DNA from: Hymenolepis diminuta
Lineage: Eukaryota > Platyhelminthes > Cestoda > Cyclophyllidea > Hymenolepididae
Reading direction: 5' to 3'
Assembly: GCA_900708905.1 (NCBI GenBank)
Contig: CAADRB010000020.1
Location: 2,302,550 to 2,366,549, forward strand
Length of the DNA stretch: 64,000 bases
Made by a program: the position numbers and the translations under genes. The notes below the pieces were generated by a model, which did not search any database, was not told the origin of the DNA, and was given only the letters and a program-made list of their open reading frames with translations. Position 1 is the first letter of the stretch, and every line of letters begins with the position of its first letter. Below, piece by piece: positions 50,145-63,675 of this stretch.

Positions 50145-51169
50145 TATAATAATTAACTTATACAAAGGAAAAACTGTAAACAGACGTCTATTTTTGAGGG
50201 ACATATTGTAATTAATCTTTTGAATGTATTCAAATGTTCTCTGAACGGTACCTCATAATCGGTAATAAATTAGAAAATAGCTTAAGAAAAACTATACTTA
50301 TTTAATGACAAAACTTTCGACAGACGCCATGTCCAAATTTTGTGGTCAAATGAAAAGATGCAACACACGGGCTACTCTGCTTTATGATGTATGATTTATA
50401 AGTAAATCTGTTTTGTTTGTCAATTTGATTTGAAATGACCACAATCAAACGATGTGATAAAGTTTAGAAGGCAGACTGAATGCGCGGAGTCAAATTTCGG
50501 TCACACCAATTTGCAGTCACGTGACGGAGTGTCCAATGCGTGTTTAAGACGAGAGTGAGTTCTTAATTATGATACACATATGTCTGCAGAAAAGTCAAAA
50601 TTTAGCTACGTAAATTTAAACAATGTAATTTCTTGGTTACTGGAGTATATTTAGACAGAGGAGACAACCTAGTGTCTTTTCGATTGTGAAACTGACATTC
50701 TGCCCATTTACTATTCACCACGCGCATTAATCTTATCATTTACTGGATATGCGTAGGCAAATAACCTCCGTCTTGGTAAATCGTCCATAGATATATAACT
50801 GAAGTAAACAACTTAAATGGTTTTAAAAAGTGGCATCTCAAAGTGTAATTTAGGGAGAGATCACAGAGGAAAAATTTATCTGCTGAGAATTGATTTTGCC
50901 TCCTTTATCTCATTAATTGATGCACAAAGCACATCGCGATTATGAAATCTTTTTAGGTGGTCTGAAAAATTTAAATGCATAACTTACAGCAGTTTTGATA
51001 TCAATAATGAATTCTAGGACTAAAATTTTTCGATTCGGCTACTCAGAATGGATAAGGAGATATTATTAAAGGCGCCGCGGGTCATAAAATAAAAAAACTT
51101 GTTGCCTAGCACAAAATAGAATTCGCCAGATTTTGCGCATATTGTAAAGTTACGTTGTAATTTTCTTAG

Positions 51170-51429
51170 TAATCCCAATAAGGAAAGTTTTAACAACACT
51201 TGACTGCGATAGGTGGAGGCTATCCTGGAACTCCTCCTTGGGAAACTTGCATCCTACCGTCTCTCCTGTTGACTATGTTAGTGTGTCACCACACCACTGG
51301 ATACGCACTGACAAGAATCGATTTTGTGATCGTTGGCTCAACAGACTTTATATTGACCACTGCGTTTGGCTCTATAGAAAATCAATTGCTTTCTTTTTGT
51401 ATTATATTTTATTATTTTGTTATATATGA
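51170..51429 (+). CDS. Candidate terminal exon of the protocadherin gene
   Basis: The acceptor AATTTTCTTAG|TA at 51168-51169 starts a phase-1 frame, exactly the phase left by exon 5. It is open for 85 codons to a TGA at 51427-51429, with AATAAA at 51465-51470. The DNA at 51200-51370 is clearly less AT-rich than its flanks. The peptide (CDRWRLSWN..., SVSPHHWIRTDKNRFCDRW) then turns hydrophobic at its end. A second phase-1-compatible acceptor, CGATAG|GT at 51211-51212, opens a different frame (GGYPGTPPWETC...) that runs to about 51448, so the frame choice is ambiguous. The distance from exon 5 is 10.5 kb. No family motif confirms it. Confidence 0.3.
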
Positions 51430-52253
51430 TATATATATACATATATGATATTTTATATTATATGAATAAATCCATCTGCGTAATATCTCATGGAATAAAT
51501 TCTTTACAAATTAAAAAAACCTTTTTGTTCTGTACAGTGGAAGATTTCGCACTAAAATATCAAAGATTATTATTATTTTAATTAAGCTATTTTATTGTAT
51601 TAAGTCTGTTAAACACCCTTAGTTTGCAGAGACTGTTTTCAGCCATTCAAAGGCTTCTGTTTATTAGATTCATTGCAGTCCATCATTTTGAATAGGCAAC
51701 AAAATTTCAAAGTGAATTTCGACTTGAATAATTAATGATTTTCATGCTGGGTGATTTTTTAGTTCAAATCTTCCTATGCAATCGAATAAAAGGGATGTCC
51801 AGATCAAAGAAGGAAAATTTACCTCTATATTCCCGCATCTAATGTAAATTTAGACGCGCCTAAATTAAGCCTTGCGTTTAAATAAACAAAAGCGTTTAAA
51901 CTTATGCTTGGTTTGAATGAATTTAAGTGACTGTTCTGATAAGATAAGGGGAATATCTGAAAGATTTAAATCATATACAAACTAATAATGGTTAAATTTG
52001 TACATATCAGAATTTAATTCGCAATTATAGTAGCAACGTAAGACGAAAAACTGTTTTCATTTCAATCACAGTTTGAAGAAATGCTTATTCTGCGCATTCA
52101 GATTAACATTAACAAAATCCATGAAATTATCTCGATTTTGAGGTCAGCATTGAGCGGAGTATAAGGGTAAATTCAAACTTTGGGGGCCATAAAGTTATAA
52201 TTTTTTCGTATAAAGTGGATAATTATGCTATATTTAATAGACATTTTCCATTT

Positions 52254-52275
52254 NNNNNNNNNNNNNNNNNNNNNN
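52254..52275. other. Assembly gap (22 N)
   Basis: A run of N followed directly by GGGGGGG. The short fixed gap beside a homopolymer suggests a scaffold join or an unresolved low-complexity site. Confidence 0.98.
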
Positions 52276-55200
52276 GGGGGGGAGCTTAGATAAACTAGGA
52301 GAAATGGAAAGCTTCAAAGAACAGTATAAGTCGGAAATATGTAAACAATCAATCACTTCATTCGACTGTGATTAATGAGAAATATTTGTTCAAATTTCCT
52401 TAAAATTAAATTCTCTGTCGTGATTTCGAACCAGTTAATAATGTGAAAGCATAAGATTTCATCGAAATATCTAAACGTGGTCCCAAAGACATTAGAACTT
52501 TCTTTTTAATGGTAACAATCTGATTGGACGTCAAAAAATGACATTAAAAGCAGTTTTATCCCAAGATGAGCAGTTCATATCCTGCAGACGGTTTCAAGGT
52601 AACCTATTAATCTTTTCAGTTTCTGTAAGCAAGATGATCCCTCGCAGTTAGGCTGGACAAAAGTGCCATCGGTCAGACGGCAGGTTGGCTTTCAGCCATC
52701 CATTATAAGAAGGGATTTTATTTCCATTAATACCATTTGGTTAAATTGGAGTTAAAATCATTTCAGCTTTCTCTTTTCAAATCAACCTGGATCTGAGATA
52801 ATCGTAGCCGCAGCTATGGTACATTAGGGCCTAAGTATTATAAAGCTATCAAGCCAAAATTTTACACTTACTGGCTTCATTCTATGCTTGTGTAATGAGT
52901 TGTGTTACGTAATTCATTACCCAGCGCTACGCATCCGCATTAAGGGACTGAACTTACTGAAAATGGAATTAATGAGATGCGTTATCTTTATTTATTTAAC
53001 AGACCTTTTAACCCTAAAGTTAATTGAATTCTTCCTTATTTGATGAATTACTTCCGTAAAAGTGTTATTTATTGCCATCAAAACTGAAGATTGGTAGAGA
53101 ATACATACGGGAAGGGTGATTTATTGCTCGATTTTTTGATCGTTTTGAGTAGAACGAAGGACAAGATAGCTTTTAAGTGTTAGAACTAATTAAAGACCTA
53201 GCCGAAAGGGCTATATGAAAAAAATGTTTAGAAAGTGAATGCCTATTGAAAATAAATTGCAGGAGAGTTAGAGAAACACAGAACAATGAGACTAACTCCT
53301 CACAGTTCACAAGTGCATCCTTTATAAAAGAATGTACATTAATGTAATTGCCGTTGCCCTTGAGAATGAAAAAAAAACTATTTGTATTCATGTGAAAGCA
53401 CATAACCACAGGAACATTAACAAATTCTGAAAGGCTTTTGATGAAGAAGTAGAGAATAAAGTCCCAGATTTCTTATTTTCTATTCACCTCTTATTCGGTT
53501 TTTTTCACTTCATCACAAAATTCAAGTTTCAAAATTCGACCCTAGTGTTCTTGAGTGAATCAATATCCGTGATGGCTTGAACTTATTGACCATTTAAATC
53601 GATTAAGCGATCGATCATGCCATTTCAACAACGTTATCTATTCTAACGTTCAAGAGAAAAAATATACCAATGAAAATGTAGAAGGTAAAGTGTAAAATTA
53701 CTGCAAAATGATAAATACTTTTTCAATTTTCTGCAAATAATGATTATAGTTAAGTGAATTCTATTAGCTAATCTAAACGCAATCTTTAATACCTGCACAC
53801 TTTGACTCTCCTCGTATTGTGAGCCTACGTTTCGTATATTTTCACTTGCTCATTCGGTGGATAAAGAACACAAAAATCGGTCAATCGCCTTATCGTTCGT
53901 CTCAATTCCTCTTTCTACTTCTTTCTACTTTCTCATTTCCTTTATTTTCATTTGTCCAATATATTCGTGGTTCTACTTAATTCTCGGTCTTCCTACTCCA
54001 AAAAGGCTCTTGTACTCTGCTAGAATTATGAAGATCATTAATTCGATGAGGGAGCTTCAAGACTAATTTGGTGAGATACCTAAAGTAGCTTTACTGATGG
54101 GGTTGAAGCTATTTTAATTCTTCGACTTATATTAAACGAAGAGGTATTTTTAAAAAAGTATATTATTTTCTTACTGTTTATTTTCTATTATTTACATAAT
54201 TCAATCCGATTTACTGAAACTCGAAAAATTTAAATAAAGTTACATATGTTTTTTAAAATTAGAAGGAAATTTTATTAGCTTTTATTGATTTTTTTGTTTT
54301 TCGAAACAGAATTTGAGACAGGCTGTAATACCAAGAATTCTAGAGTTCGGAAAGAATTCTGTGAATTTTCCTAGAAATGCATTTACTTTTAGAAGAAAAT
54401 AAGGCAAATTAACATAATCAATGGAAATAATTTATGTCAAATAAATAAAAAATGACGTCAGGAAATTGAACTTAAATGATCAGAACTTCAAATTAATCAA
54501 CGTTTCAGAAATGAAGTCACTTGGAAGGCCAAATGTTGATCTATTAGGTCATGAGACAATGAAGCATAACCATTATTTCAAATTTAGAAATGATGAATTC
54601 AGGATGTTGTATCTTTAATTCCCTTTTCTGCTTATTAACATAGTAAGCCCATCTATTAAAAGATCGTATCAAGGACAGGAATTGGACAAAAGAACGTTTA
54701 GCTTTCAACTTCTATTATATTAATCGCAGTAGCCCGCATTTTGATATTTTCAACTTTAAATTCGAATTCATTTCTAGTTTTTAACTGAAATGCTCCTTTC
54801 TAAAGGTCACATTCATATAAGCACTTTTAGAGAAGCCTCTTTTCTCTTCGTGTTATAGTCCGCATAGCAGCCTTGAATTTAGAAGGATCGTAGGAGAGCT
54901 TACATCTGACAGTAAAATTGTAGGACCAGTTTCTCCTTTTACGAGCTTATTATAATCCACTAGAATTTTTTAAGGCAATAGAATTCAAAAGCTTTTGAGA
55001 AGTAGTTAGTACTTTCCGCTTTATCCTTCATCCTTAATAATGGACACTTCTATTGTTCTACATGCTTCGCATTTAGGAAGGTTACTACGCCATGATAAAT
55101 CGATAGACAATTCTGCGAGATTTATGGGCATTTTAGAAGCGACCGTAAGGTCTGATGCAGATGCGTTCAAATTTTATATTTAATAATTAATTCCTTTTCT

Positions 55201-55284
55201 CACATGGACGAAAAATTATTATTTATTCATTTTAACGAAATCTAAGTCAAAATAGGGTAGCGTTTTTTAAAAAAATTCATCTTG
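52276..55284. other. Non-coding, no gene seen
   Basis: AT-rich. The frame at 53857-54066 overlaps pyrimidine-rich imperfect repeats (TTTCTACTTC units near 53913-53935) and is hydrophobic by composition only. Confidence 0.4.
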
Positions 55285-55445
55285 GGTGTAGGGTAGCATC
55301 ATGGAGCCTCTCTGGTGGGAAAATCAAATTCTTTGTTAACCAGAATTGGCCATTGCGGTTGGATATTAATTTCACAGGATGTACGCTGATAGGCGTTAAA
55401 TCCATAACTTCTGACTTTGCAGACTTATCAAGGTGACCATTCAAC
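55285..55445 (-). repeat. tRNA-derived SINE, copy 3 (minus strand)
   Basis: On the minus strand the head reads TCTGCAAAGTCAGAAGT, against TCTGCGAAATGAAAAGT in the copy at 12.7 kb. The tail reads AGAATTTGA...AGGCTCCATGAT, as in the copy at 8.6 kb. It therefore bridges the other two copies and supports one family with a tRNA-like head and a unique tail. Confidence 0.6.
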
Positions 55446-58003
55446 ACTTATTACAGGCAGCATTCTATCAACTTGACTTAACTCATGTCTAATCCATATT
55501 TTGCCCTTAGAGAACCGATAAAGGACTTTAGTTTATCAGACAAATTGCAAACACCTGTGCACTTACAACGATAAAATATGGAAGTGAATATAAAAAATTC
55601 ATTGTGAATGAACTTCGTGTATCTGCTAAGTCAAATTATGACAAGTTGGCAGGTTGGTCAATCCAGTAGCTGTTGAAGTCTGTTTAATTTCAATGACGAT
55701 ATCTCTGGTTGGAAATAACGTAATCAGTCAGAGTCTCATTTTATTACAATTAAAATCAAATCAAATCCGATGATCTCTTTGACTTTCATTTTCTAGGCAC
55801 TATATAAAAGTATTTGTTTGATAGACACACTGCAACTCACTTTGAAAGAAATCTAGTCAGCCCTTATATATTACTACTTTAGTAGTTATCAGAAGGAATA
55901 AATCAATCAGAGAGATATGAATGATCAGCCGATTTATTCAGTATGTCAGTATGTCAACAAACTGTAAACATCTTGAGACACAAAATTCTCAAAAACTTGG
56001 AGGTTGGATCCTGACATTAGTAAGGCAAGACTTTAAGAAAAGATTCAATGGACTATCTAAATATATATCTAAAATCCAAATGAAAACAGTTCCTCTTGGT
56101 GGCCAGGTTTTCAATTTCGAATTCTTTTCGCCCTGCATCCTTTTGCGAATGCTATAGCAAAGCAAAAATATAGTTTTGCATTGTAATTTAAAATAATTAT
56201 TACATGAATCATTGTTCCATATAATCAGATATAGAAGGACTAGTAGTTTGAGTCATCCGATTAGATGTGTATTCTTAAAAATTATAGACGAAATACTGAG
56301 ATTTCTAACACCCTTTTGCTGTAAATATTGAATTACACTATTCAAAACTTTCACAGTTTGAAATTACATTCCGAACAAATTAAGCAGCTCTAAGTACTTG
56401 TTGTAATAGCAGTATTATCAGAAAAAATTTGTCCTTTTTTCATTAAGGGTTAAGTAAGAATCACCCGGGATGGGGATGGTTCCGAGTAGGTTTGGAAATA
56501 AAAGAGCATTCACTTTCCTATTTTACTATAATGATGCATTTTATTCGCCAATTACTGACGCTTTTCCTTCTTTGTACCTTTAAGAGACAACTAGCATTTT
56601 CGTAAAACCTAGATTTCTGGTTCTCACCGGTCATACTTCAGCAAATATCTTGCGTACTGTAATTTCGAATAAATCTATCGTCACTTCGTTAAAAAATACA
56701 TAGGTACGTATACAGCATTATTACATTCTTGCGCGACTTTGCTGCTACTTTGCTTCCTGTTCAAATCTGCCCTACAATTGTTTCCGTTCCACGGGATCCT
56801 ATAACGGATTGAGATTGTACTCATTACTGTACTTACTAAAATTCAATAAGAGAAATGATATTTCATCCAGATCAATAATAATTAGAATAAAAATAAATCG
56901 ATGCTATGCAATGTTAATTATGGAAAGGTCGATACTGAATTTTATTCCGAGTTATTTATTAAGTTATTTTGAAGCTTATCTTTGTAGAAATATCATAAAA
57001 ATGTACTTATCGAATCTTCTGCTAACCTTTAACCAGATTTATACTGCCATGAATATTAAAAAGTGAAGGTTTAAAGTAATTATGCATTAATTGACCTTTC
57101 CTATCACCAATCGAACTAAATAAATCTCAGAGTGGTCTATTTTTTGAGAAAGAAGGTTTCTGCGAAAGAGTTCAAAGTGCTGATTTCTGAAAAAAGTTTT
57201 CAATCTTTGAATATTGCTTAAAGACACTGAATGATTTTCCGGTCCGTTATAAACTATATACTTAGGAGAAATAATGTTAAACACGTTATAATCATCCAAC
57301 TGCATTGTGCAACAGTTTTTTTTTCTAAATTAGCGTTCATACATATATTCTTGGTCCAATCACCATTCATTTGAAGCGTTAAAAATTATTAAAACCGATT
57401 TTACTAGTAGCTTTATATTTTGATGTTATATTCGTGAAACTGACATGAAGCCACATAATTTGATCACTTATTCTCTAAAGAACGTTTAACCGAACAATTA
57501 TCTGAAGGTAGTATTTAATTAGAGTCTTTTGCAAAGCAAGTTGTCCCTACTTGGTGAACCAGAACTGTAAGATCAAAAAAATAAAGTGTTATATCAAAAG
57601 TGTAAAGACTGTATTGAATGCTTGCATGACCCCCAGTGTGATATGAACTCTCCAAGTTTCAGGTAATTATCTTAAAGGTTATTGGATTTGGTCTCAACGT
57701 TGTATATCCCCTGACTTCAGTAGACATCTTCACATATGAATATTATGAAATAGGAAAAATGCAAATTTCTAACTTAAACTGACTCCATGTTGTCTTTTTC
57801 TAATCTAAGACTAGTTACCCTGGTAGGTTTAGAGATTATTACCACTTTGCAGATTGCAAAGAGGGTAGAAGTAGACTTCTTCACTACTATTTTGTAAAAG
57901 ATTACTGATATGAAATGCAAACATTAAGTTGGTGGGACATACTTATCATTCTTTCCAATAAAGATAAACTTCTTTTGTAACGCCTAGCTACTCTCTTCAA
58001 AGC
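55446..58003. other. Non-coding, no gene seen
   Basis: AT-rich background; nothing recognised. Confidence 0.4.
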
Positions 58004-58275
58004 TGTAACATCTCGGATTCTGATAAGAAGGAAGAAGATCTGTCGACTCACAATAATGGTTCTCTAAAAAGGAAACAAATTTTCTTACATAGAAATGAAG
58101 ACGTGATTCACGATTATTCACCTGACAAGCCAATAACTGTAGCGATGAATTCTTTACTGGTGACGTTACATATCCAGAAATCTAATAACCCCATAATCCA
58201 ATGCAGCACGAGAAACTAAAGCTTGTGAGTTTGTCTTTCGAATGCACAGAAAATATTCAATCAGGTTTTCTAACA
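58004..58275 (+). repeat. Dispersed repeat family C, copy 2
   Basis: The counterpart of 49904-50144, in the same orientation, about 8 kb apart. The two are too diverged for a recent LTR pair, but could be old LTRs or independent insertions. Confidence 0.65.
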
Positions 58276-59939
58276 GTGTCAAAACAGTGTTTTCGGTGTG
58301 AACTCACAGACTGAATCATAAGCAACCGCAATTTATCGGTGTAAATTATTAAGTTAATTTTATTAGCGGTTAGGATACTAAATTGTTATTACGATTCGAG
58401 ATTGCATATGCTTGTCCGGCATTGAAACCATTCACTTATTTTTAATTCTTCTGTTTCTGCCTGATGAACCAAAAATGATAAAATGAACAAATAGTATTAG
58501 GTTTTCATTCCACATTTCCAAAACAATTACCTCTATTATCAGTGTTTTCATCAGATCTCCGTAGCCCAGGAAAGCAAATCTATCAACTTCTCAAACCAAT
58601 TTCTTCTGTATTTAAAATTAGGAACTTGAAATCTTGAATCTGTCGCTGTGCACCGTAGTGTTGTAAACATATCTTCTCGTGGCTTGATAAGATATCACAC
58701 AATCATTTATTTGAATAAGGGTGATGATAGGCGATTAATAAATGCGTATTAAAAGCTGAGCTTCGAAAATAAATTAACTAATTGGCAAATCGAATTTATT
58801 TTGTCAAAATGACCTAAAGGAATGGTTTGAACAGAGTATTTATGCCTTCCACTAACACACTTACTGAGGACAGGGGAATCTCTGCAATTTTTCATCGAAA
58901 CCTTCCTGTATGGATTAATTTTGAAAGCATTCTGTTCGATAGGAGATAGTCTTTGAAGGCGGTAAATTTCAAGATGGCGGTATACTTTTAATTATATTTT
59001 AACTGGGATAGGTATTTTAAATGCATTTTCTACTATAATCTAAGATACTAGGTAATCTTTTTATCTAACCTCCTCATGATATCCTGCTGAGTTATTTTTT
59101 CCTAGTTGAATGTGCTTTTCAAATATTTTTTGATAAGAAATAAGAAGGAAACTTTAATTTTCATTGCAAAATGGCAACTTATCATAAGTAATATAAGTTT
59201 TCCTTTAGTATGATTGGTTTCTAAGATCATTATTCGTAGATATCTTTGGCCAACGATTCATTATATTTTCCTCCTCCTTTTCGTCTACAATATCAGAAAT
59301 CAAAGGACAAGCAATATAATATTTAACTCATATTTAGAAAATAATAAGTCAAAATGCATGCCAAGTTTGTTTAAATATGACACAGATTAAGCGCGCCACG
59401 GTAAATGACTTAGGGGTCTATCCATGCGGCATAAAGCTTGTCATAATTGGAATGGTAGCAGGAGTTTCTTGCAACTTGTTCCTCAAGATGCCATTTTTAC
59501 ACCAATATGGATATTAAAATATATTCACTTCTATAGTCTTGGGGGACGAGTGGTAAAAGGGACTCCAGGATGTTTTCTTAATAAACTTGACCAATTTTCT
59601 CTATCTTTATTGGCATCAAATTGGCAAGAACAGTGCATACTTACATTAGTATTTTTAGAATTCACGGATATTATGCTCATAGAATAACAGCCGAAATAGT
59701 CCAATTAGGGATGAAACAGGGATTGAATGAATGTGAATAAAGAAATCTAGTCTTGCTCAGTTTGAATTTTGGAAAAGTTGAGATACATTCATCTATTTTA
59801 AAGGTTGATGTTAATGATTTGATCCACCTGTTTCTAGATGAGTACATGTTGATACTCAGAGGTTGTTTGGTAGCTGATCTAATTGAATGGTTGGCCATGT
59901 CACTTCGATTAGTTTGAATATTCTTAAAGTCATGGACAC
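58276..59939. other. Non-coding, one unexplained 87-codon ATG frame
   Basis: The frame at 59424-59687 (+) has an ATG start and a mixed composition (LGGRVVKGTPGCFLNK) but no domain, splice support or second copy. The rest shows nothing. Confidence 0.3.
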
Positions 59940-59948
59940 TGCGATGAT

Positions 59949-60250
59949 GACAAATTCTACTGAGTGCCTCAGCGCTTCGCGTTATTATCCTTACTCCTGG
60001 AGTCCATCCGTATACGCGTCACCCGTGTATGCTCAGGTGGCTTATCCGCGATGAATGCATTCTATCCCCAATACATGGAAGTATGTTTGTGCGAGAATCC
60101 TTGAATGCATATGTAAGTGGGATCCCATTATGTTCATGCACTCGAACAACATTATCAATTCATCCCTGTGTGTTATTGTACACTTCAATACATTCTTCGT
60201 GATATTCATTTCTCTGGAACTCCATTCCATTGCTTGGGTACTGTGTTAAT
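59949..60250. other. Island with several overlapping open frames on both strands
   Basis: A less AT-rich patch is open stop-to-stop for about 80 codons in one + frame (RVIILTPGVHPYTRHP... through an ATG near 60029). A second + frame has 64 codons from ATG 60055, and a minus frame has 62 codons from ATG 60230. Short imperfect repeats of GAATGCAT occur within it, and a GTAAGTGGG donor-like string lies at about 60113. Which strand, if either, is coding cannot be decided from the sequence alone. Confidence 0.3.
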
Positions 60251-61540
60251 TCCATGCTACTATTAGTGAGGCTTAGCGAGGGAATATTCTACATTGTTGC
60301 TTTCCACCTCTAGTCCAACTTTATATTCAACAAACATGTAGATGAGATTAACAGGGGCATTTTAAACATAATATAACTCACTAGAGTTTACTCATATTAG
60401 AGATAGGTTATCAACTTCAATTCTCACTGTTAATCAAAACTTCTTCAGGCTTTCTGATATTTGCAAAAGTTCCATCAAGAGAGATTTGCTGGATATCACT
60501 TTTTTAGAATAAGCAGACAGTTCTAGTCGATGGAATACACCTCCTCTCCCCTTTTTTGGCCAACAGATTCAAAAAGCAACGAAAAACGTAAACAGTACGT
60601 TATTTTCAAGCCAGGTATAGGCAGTGATTTACCCATTTTTGTCTAAATGAATGCTCTCCAAGTTTATTCATGTAATTATCGATGGAATCAATGTTGCCCT
60701 AGTTTTAGCAATCACAATCCCATGGTCTCTAAGCACGATACATTCAAAAAATTAACCTCATTTCTACACCTTTCATAGCTGTCCGAGCTCAAGCGAGTAA
60801 ATTTTATTACCCGAGTTAAAGCATCAGTTATAATTAATTATAAATAATAAATCTAATCCAGCATAATTAATTATGATGAAATGGAAAAGAGCATAATTAT
60901 ATGAGGCTATTGTGAAATATGAGATGCAGGCTAAAGTAATGATGCCACAAAAAATGAGTATCGGATGACTGCAAATGAAAAGTGTGAAATTAGTTAAATA
61001 AATTGAGGAAATTGATGAAAATATTGTATGTGATTTTTAAAATTTAAGATCACATTAAATTGTACAAATTTCCCCGAAAAACTATTTCCTCTCTAATTAT
61101 TTAAATTAATGATCAGTATTTCTAGTTTACATTTGGCATATTTTTTGGATAAAATCATTTTCAGGTCTACTTGAGGGTAAATCATTTTTTTGAAATTGGC
61201 TTTAATGCAGAATGAATAGAAAAGGTTAATTTTGAAATCATATTGCCCTATATTCGTACTATAATCAAAATGGCCGATTTTACATTAGCGAGGATTTTTA
61301 AAATGTGTATTGTGAGAAACATTCCATGAGTATTTATAGTTCCTAACAGCCAAAAAAAATCCGCGATTTGATCAAATCAAGAAGATCCGGAAAGTTAACA
61401 CTCTGCTAACTCATACTTCAAGAGGTTATTCCAGACCAGCATGATAAAAGATATTGATTATAACGCTTGGCATGCCACTATAGTCAATTTGATAAAAAAT
61501 GATAGGTCGGTGTTTGTATTGTAGCGGTTGGAGTACGAGG

Positions 61541-61920
61541 CTAACAGTAAATGGTTAAATAAGAGGATGAAGAGCTGATTAGACCAAGATGTATTGAATG
61601 AACCTCAACAGAGACTTCCAAAAGGATACAGGAGAATTGAGGAAGGGAGCGAAGGAAGCTGTGTCTGACAAGCGAGAGTCCGTGTATATGTGTGTGTATT
61701 GAAAGGCTATTTATATTCATCACTTGGATGAGGACGCGCGTGAGGACATAATTGTATGTGTGTTTTAATTAGACGGGACGGTGGTAGGAAAAGGAAGGAA
61801 CAGTGTGGACAGGACTGGTTCCCAAACATCGCCGAGTCAACGATGTCCCTGCGACTGACATTCGGGGTACACTTAGCTTTTCCGATCGATGAGAATGAGC
61901 CACTTGAGGACATACGATGA
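61541..61920. other. Less AT-rich island with minus-strand frames and a TATAAATAG box
   Basis: On the minus strand an ATG at 61913 opens 68 codons with a C-x2-C-x13-H-x3-C arrangement (SCPHCSFLF ... THIQLCPH). Just where it ends, TATAAATAG (about 61707-61715) precedes another frame of 60 codons. The + strand also carries charged frames (for example the 34-codon frame beginning MNLNRDFQKD near 61597). It may be a pseudogene or repeat fragment, or a promoter-like region; the cysteine/histidine spacing is not a canonical zinc finger. Confidence 0.25.
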
Positions 61921-63675
61921 GGACAAGATAATTAAATTTTGGTGATTAGCGATGACGTTAGATAGATATTTCGGAGGTGCAGGGATTCATCCTTCAGTAT
62001 TCAAAGTAAAACTTGAAAAGGGGCATGTATAGCTTTCAATATAGCATTAATCAATTGGAAGAAAGTAAAATTAGAAGATTTCTCAGGATCCTGAGCTAGG
62101 ATGGATGCCGTTTTTCTCGTGAGATACTTAAAAGTTAAATTCATTTGGAAATTAGTCAATAGTACGATTGAAAGACAACTGCACTGAGCACTGGTTACAT
62201 GAACGAAAATCCCCATAGACGTCACATACTTCGCTAACTAGGCATAATTCATTCGAGAGAGGAAAGAACAGCGTAAATTTCAAATTGCACAAATGTAGAG
62301 GTTGTGTCATGTCACCATTCCCATCTTCATTGCGGCAAAGTATTTGCTAAAATCAGAGATTTGAAGCTTTAATACTTATTTTCGTTCCAATACATTTTTA
62401 GCTTTCAGCCCAATCCATAGATTTTCTTCGGAAATTTACTGGGATCTTACTATTTCAATTAAACTTGTGATTCAATAAGCCACACTGTCAAATATGAAAC
62501 ACTTCTAACTGAGCTTTCCATTTTGATTTAATACCAGTCGTTTAAAAGGAAAAGAAGAGATTAACGAATGACATTAGTTGAAAAAGGTTTTGTTAGGTGA
62601 TTAACACATTTCTGAAATTTAACATGAACCATCCATCCATACTTATTTATATCAATCGTAATTTTATACAATCGTTAAGTCATAATACACAAGGAAGCAT
62701 TATTTTACTTCCCTTGATACACAGCATCTAACAAGCCCTGAAAGTTTAATTTCCACATGGCATTTTGTCCAATGTGCAGATGTTTTTCTGTTGGCCTTGA
62801 CTTCCTTTTTGTTTATTCAGAAATCATCAAAGATCATTTCAGTTCAGTGCCATTCAAACTAGACGAGCATTTTTAATAAAACAAAGTACCGCTCATTTCT
62901 TGGTTGCTGACTGCTGTTCTTGCTCTCATCGATTTTCAAAGAGTATTAACTTATGAACGCATTTATCTGTATATTTTTACTTTAAATACCAGACTAATAT
63001 TACTAGATTTTGAGTATTAGCAATCAAATAACTCACTAGCTCCAAAAGTGGTCGAAACAAATATCCCTGATTTTCTAATCATATCATATGAATATATAGC
63101 AAATATATTCGAAACCGTTTGTGATTCTTCGGGCTTTAAAATCATCTCAATTCCTAAGATTTATGTAAATTTCGGCCCTAAAATTTTGAAACAATTTGCT
63201 TTCTTGTTAATATTTAATGATCTAGACATATTTGTTTGTCTTTCTTGTCAAGATTTCATGGAGTTGATATCTTCTAATTGAAATAAATATTTTACGATTA
63301 TTAGTTACGAATAATTGTGCCCCTTTTATTCGGATTAATTATTTTATAAATAAATTTATTATTTATTGCTTTAAAATCCAATAAAATCCAATGTCCAATA
63401 AAAGTCAGTAACAATAAAGATGACATTTAACTTTAGTTGCAAATTGACAAAGAGTTCATTAATTGCGCGATTTGAATTTCTGGAAGAGCCAAGCATATTT
63501 GTCGCGACCTAGCCAGTTATTTTTAGCCATGGCTATGCATTTTTTAAAAAAATGTTTAATTATGGGTTGCCGTTTTACCTTGAAGAAGTTCCGCTAACTT
63601 AAATAGCTTATTTTTCCCATCTCTATTATGTTAAAACTGAAAACTGCGGAAAATCATGTAAGATTATTTATCCCA
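61921..63675. other. Non-coding, no gene seen
   Basis: AT-rich background with AT-driven frames only. Confidence 0.4.

Noticed and set aside
53913..53935. Tandem TTTCTACTTC-like units
   Set aside because: Only about two imperfect units in a pyrimidine-rich stretch; not a meaningful repeat array.
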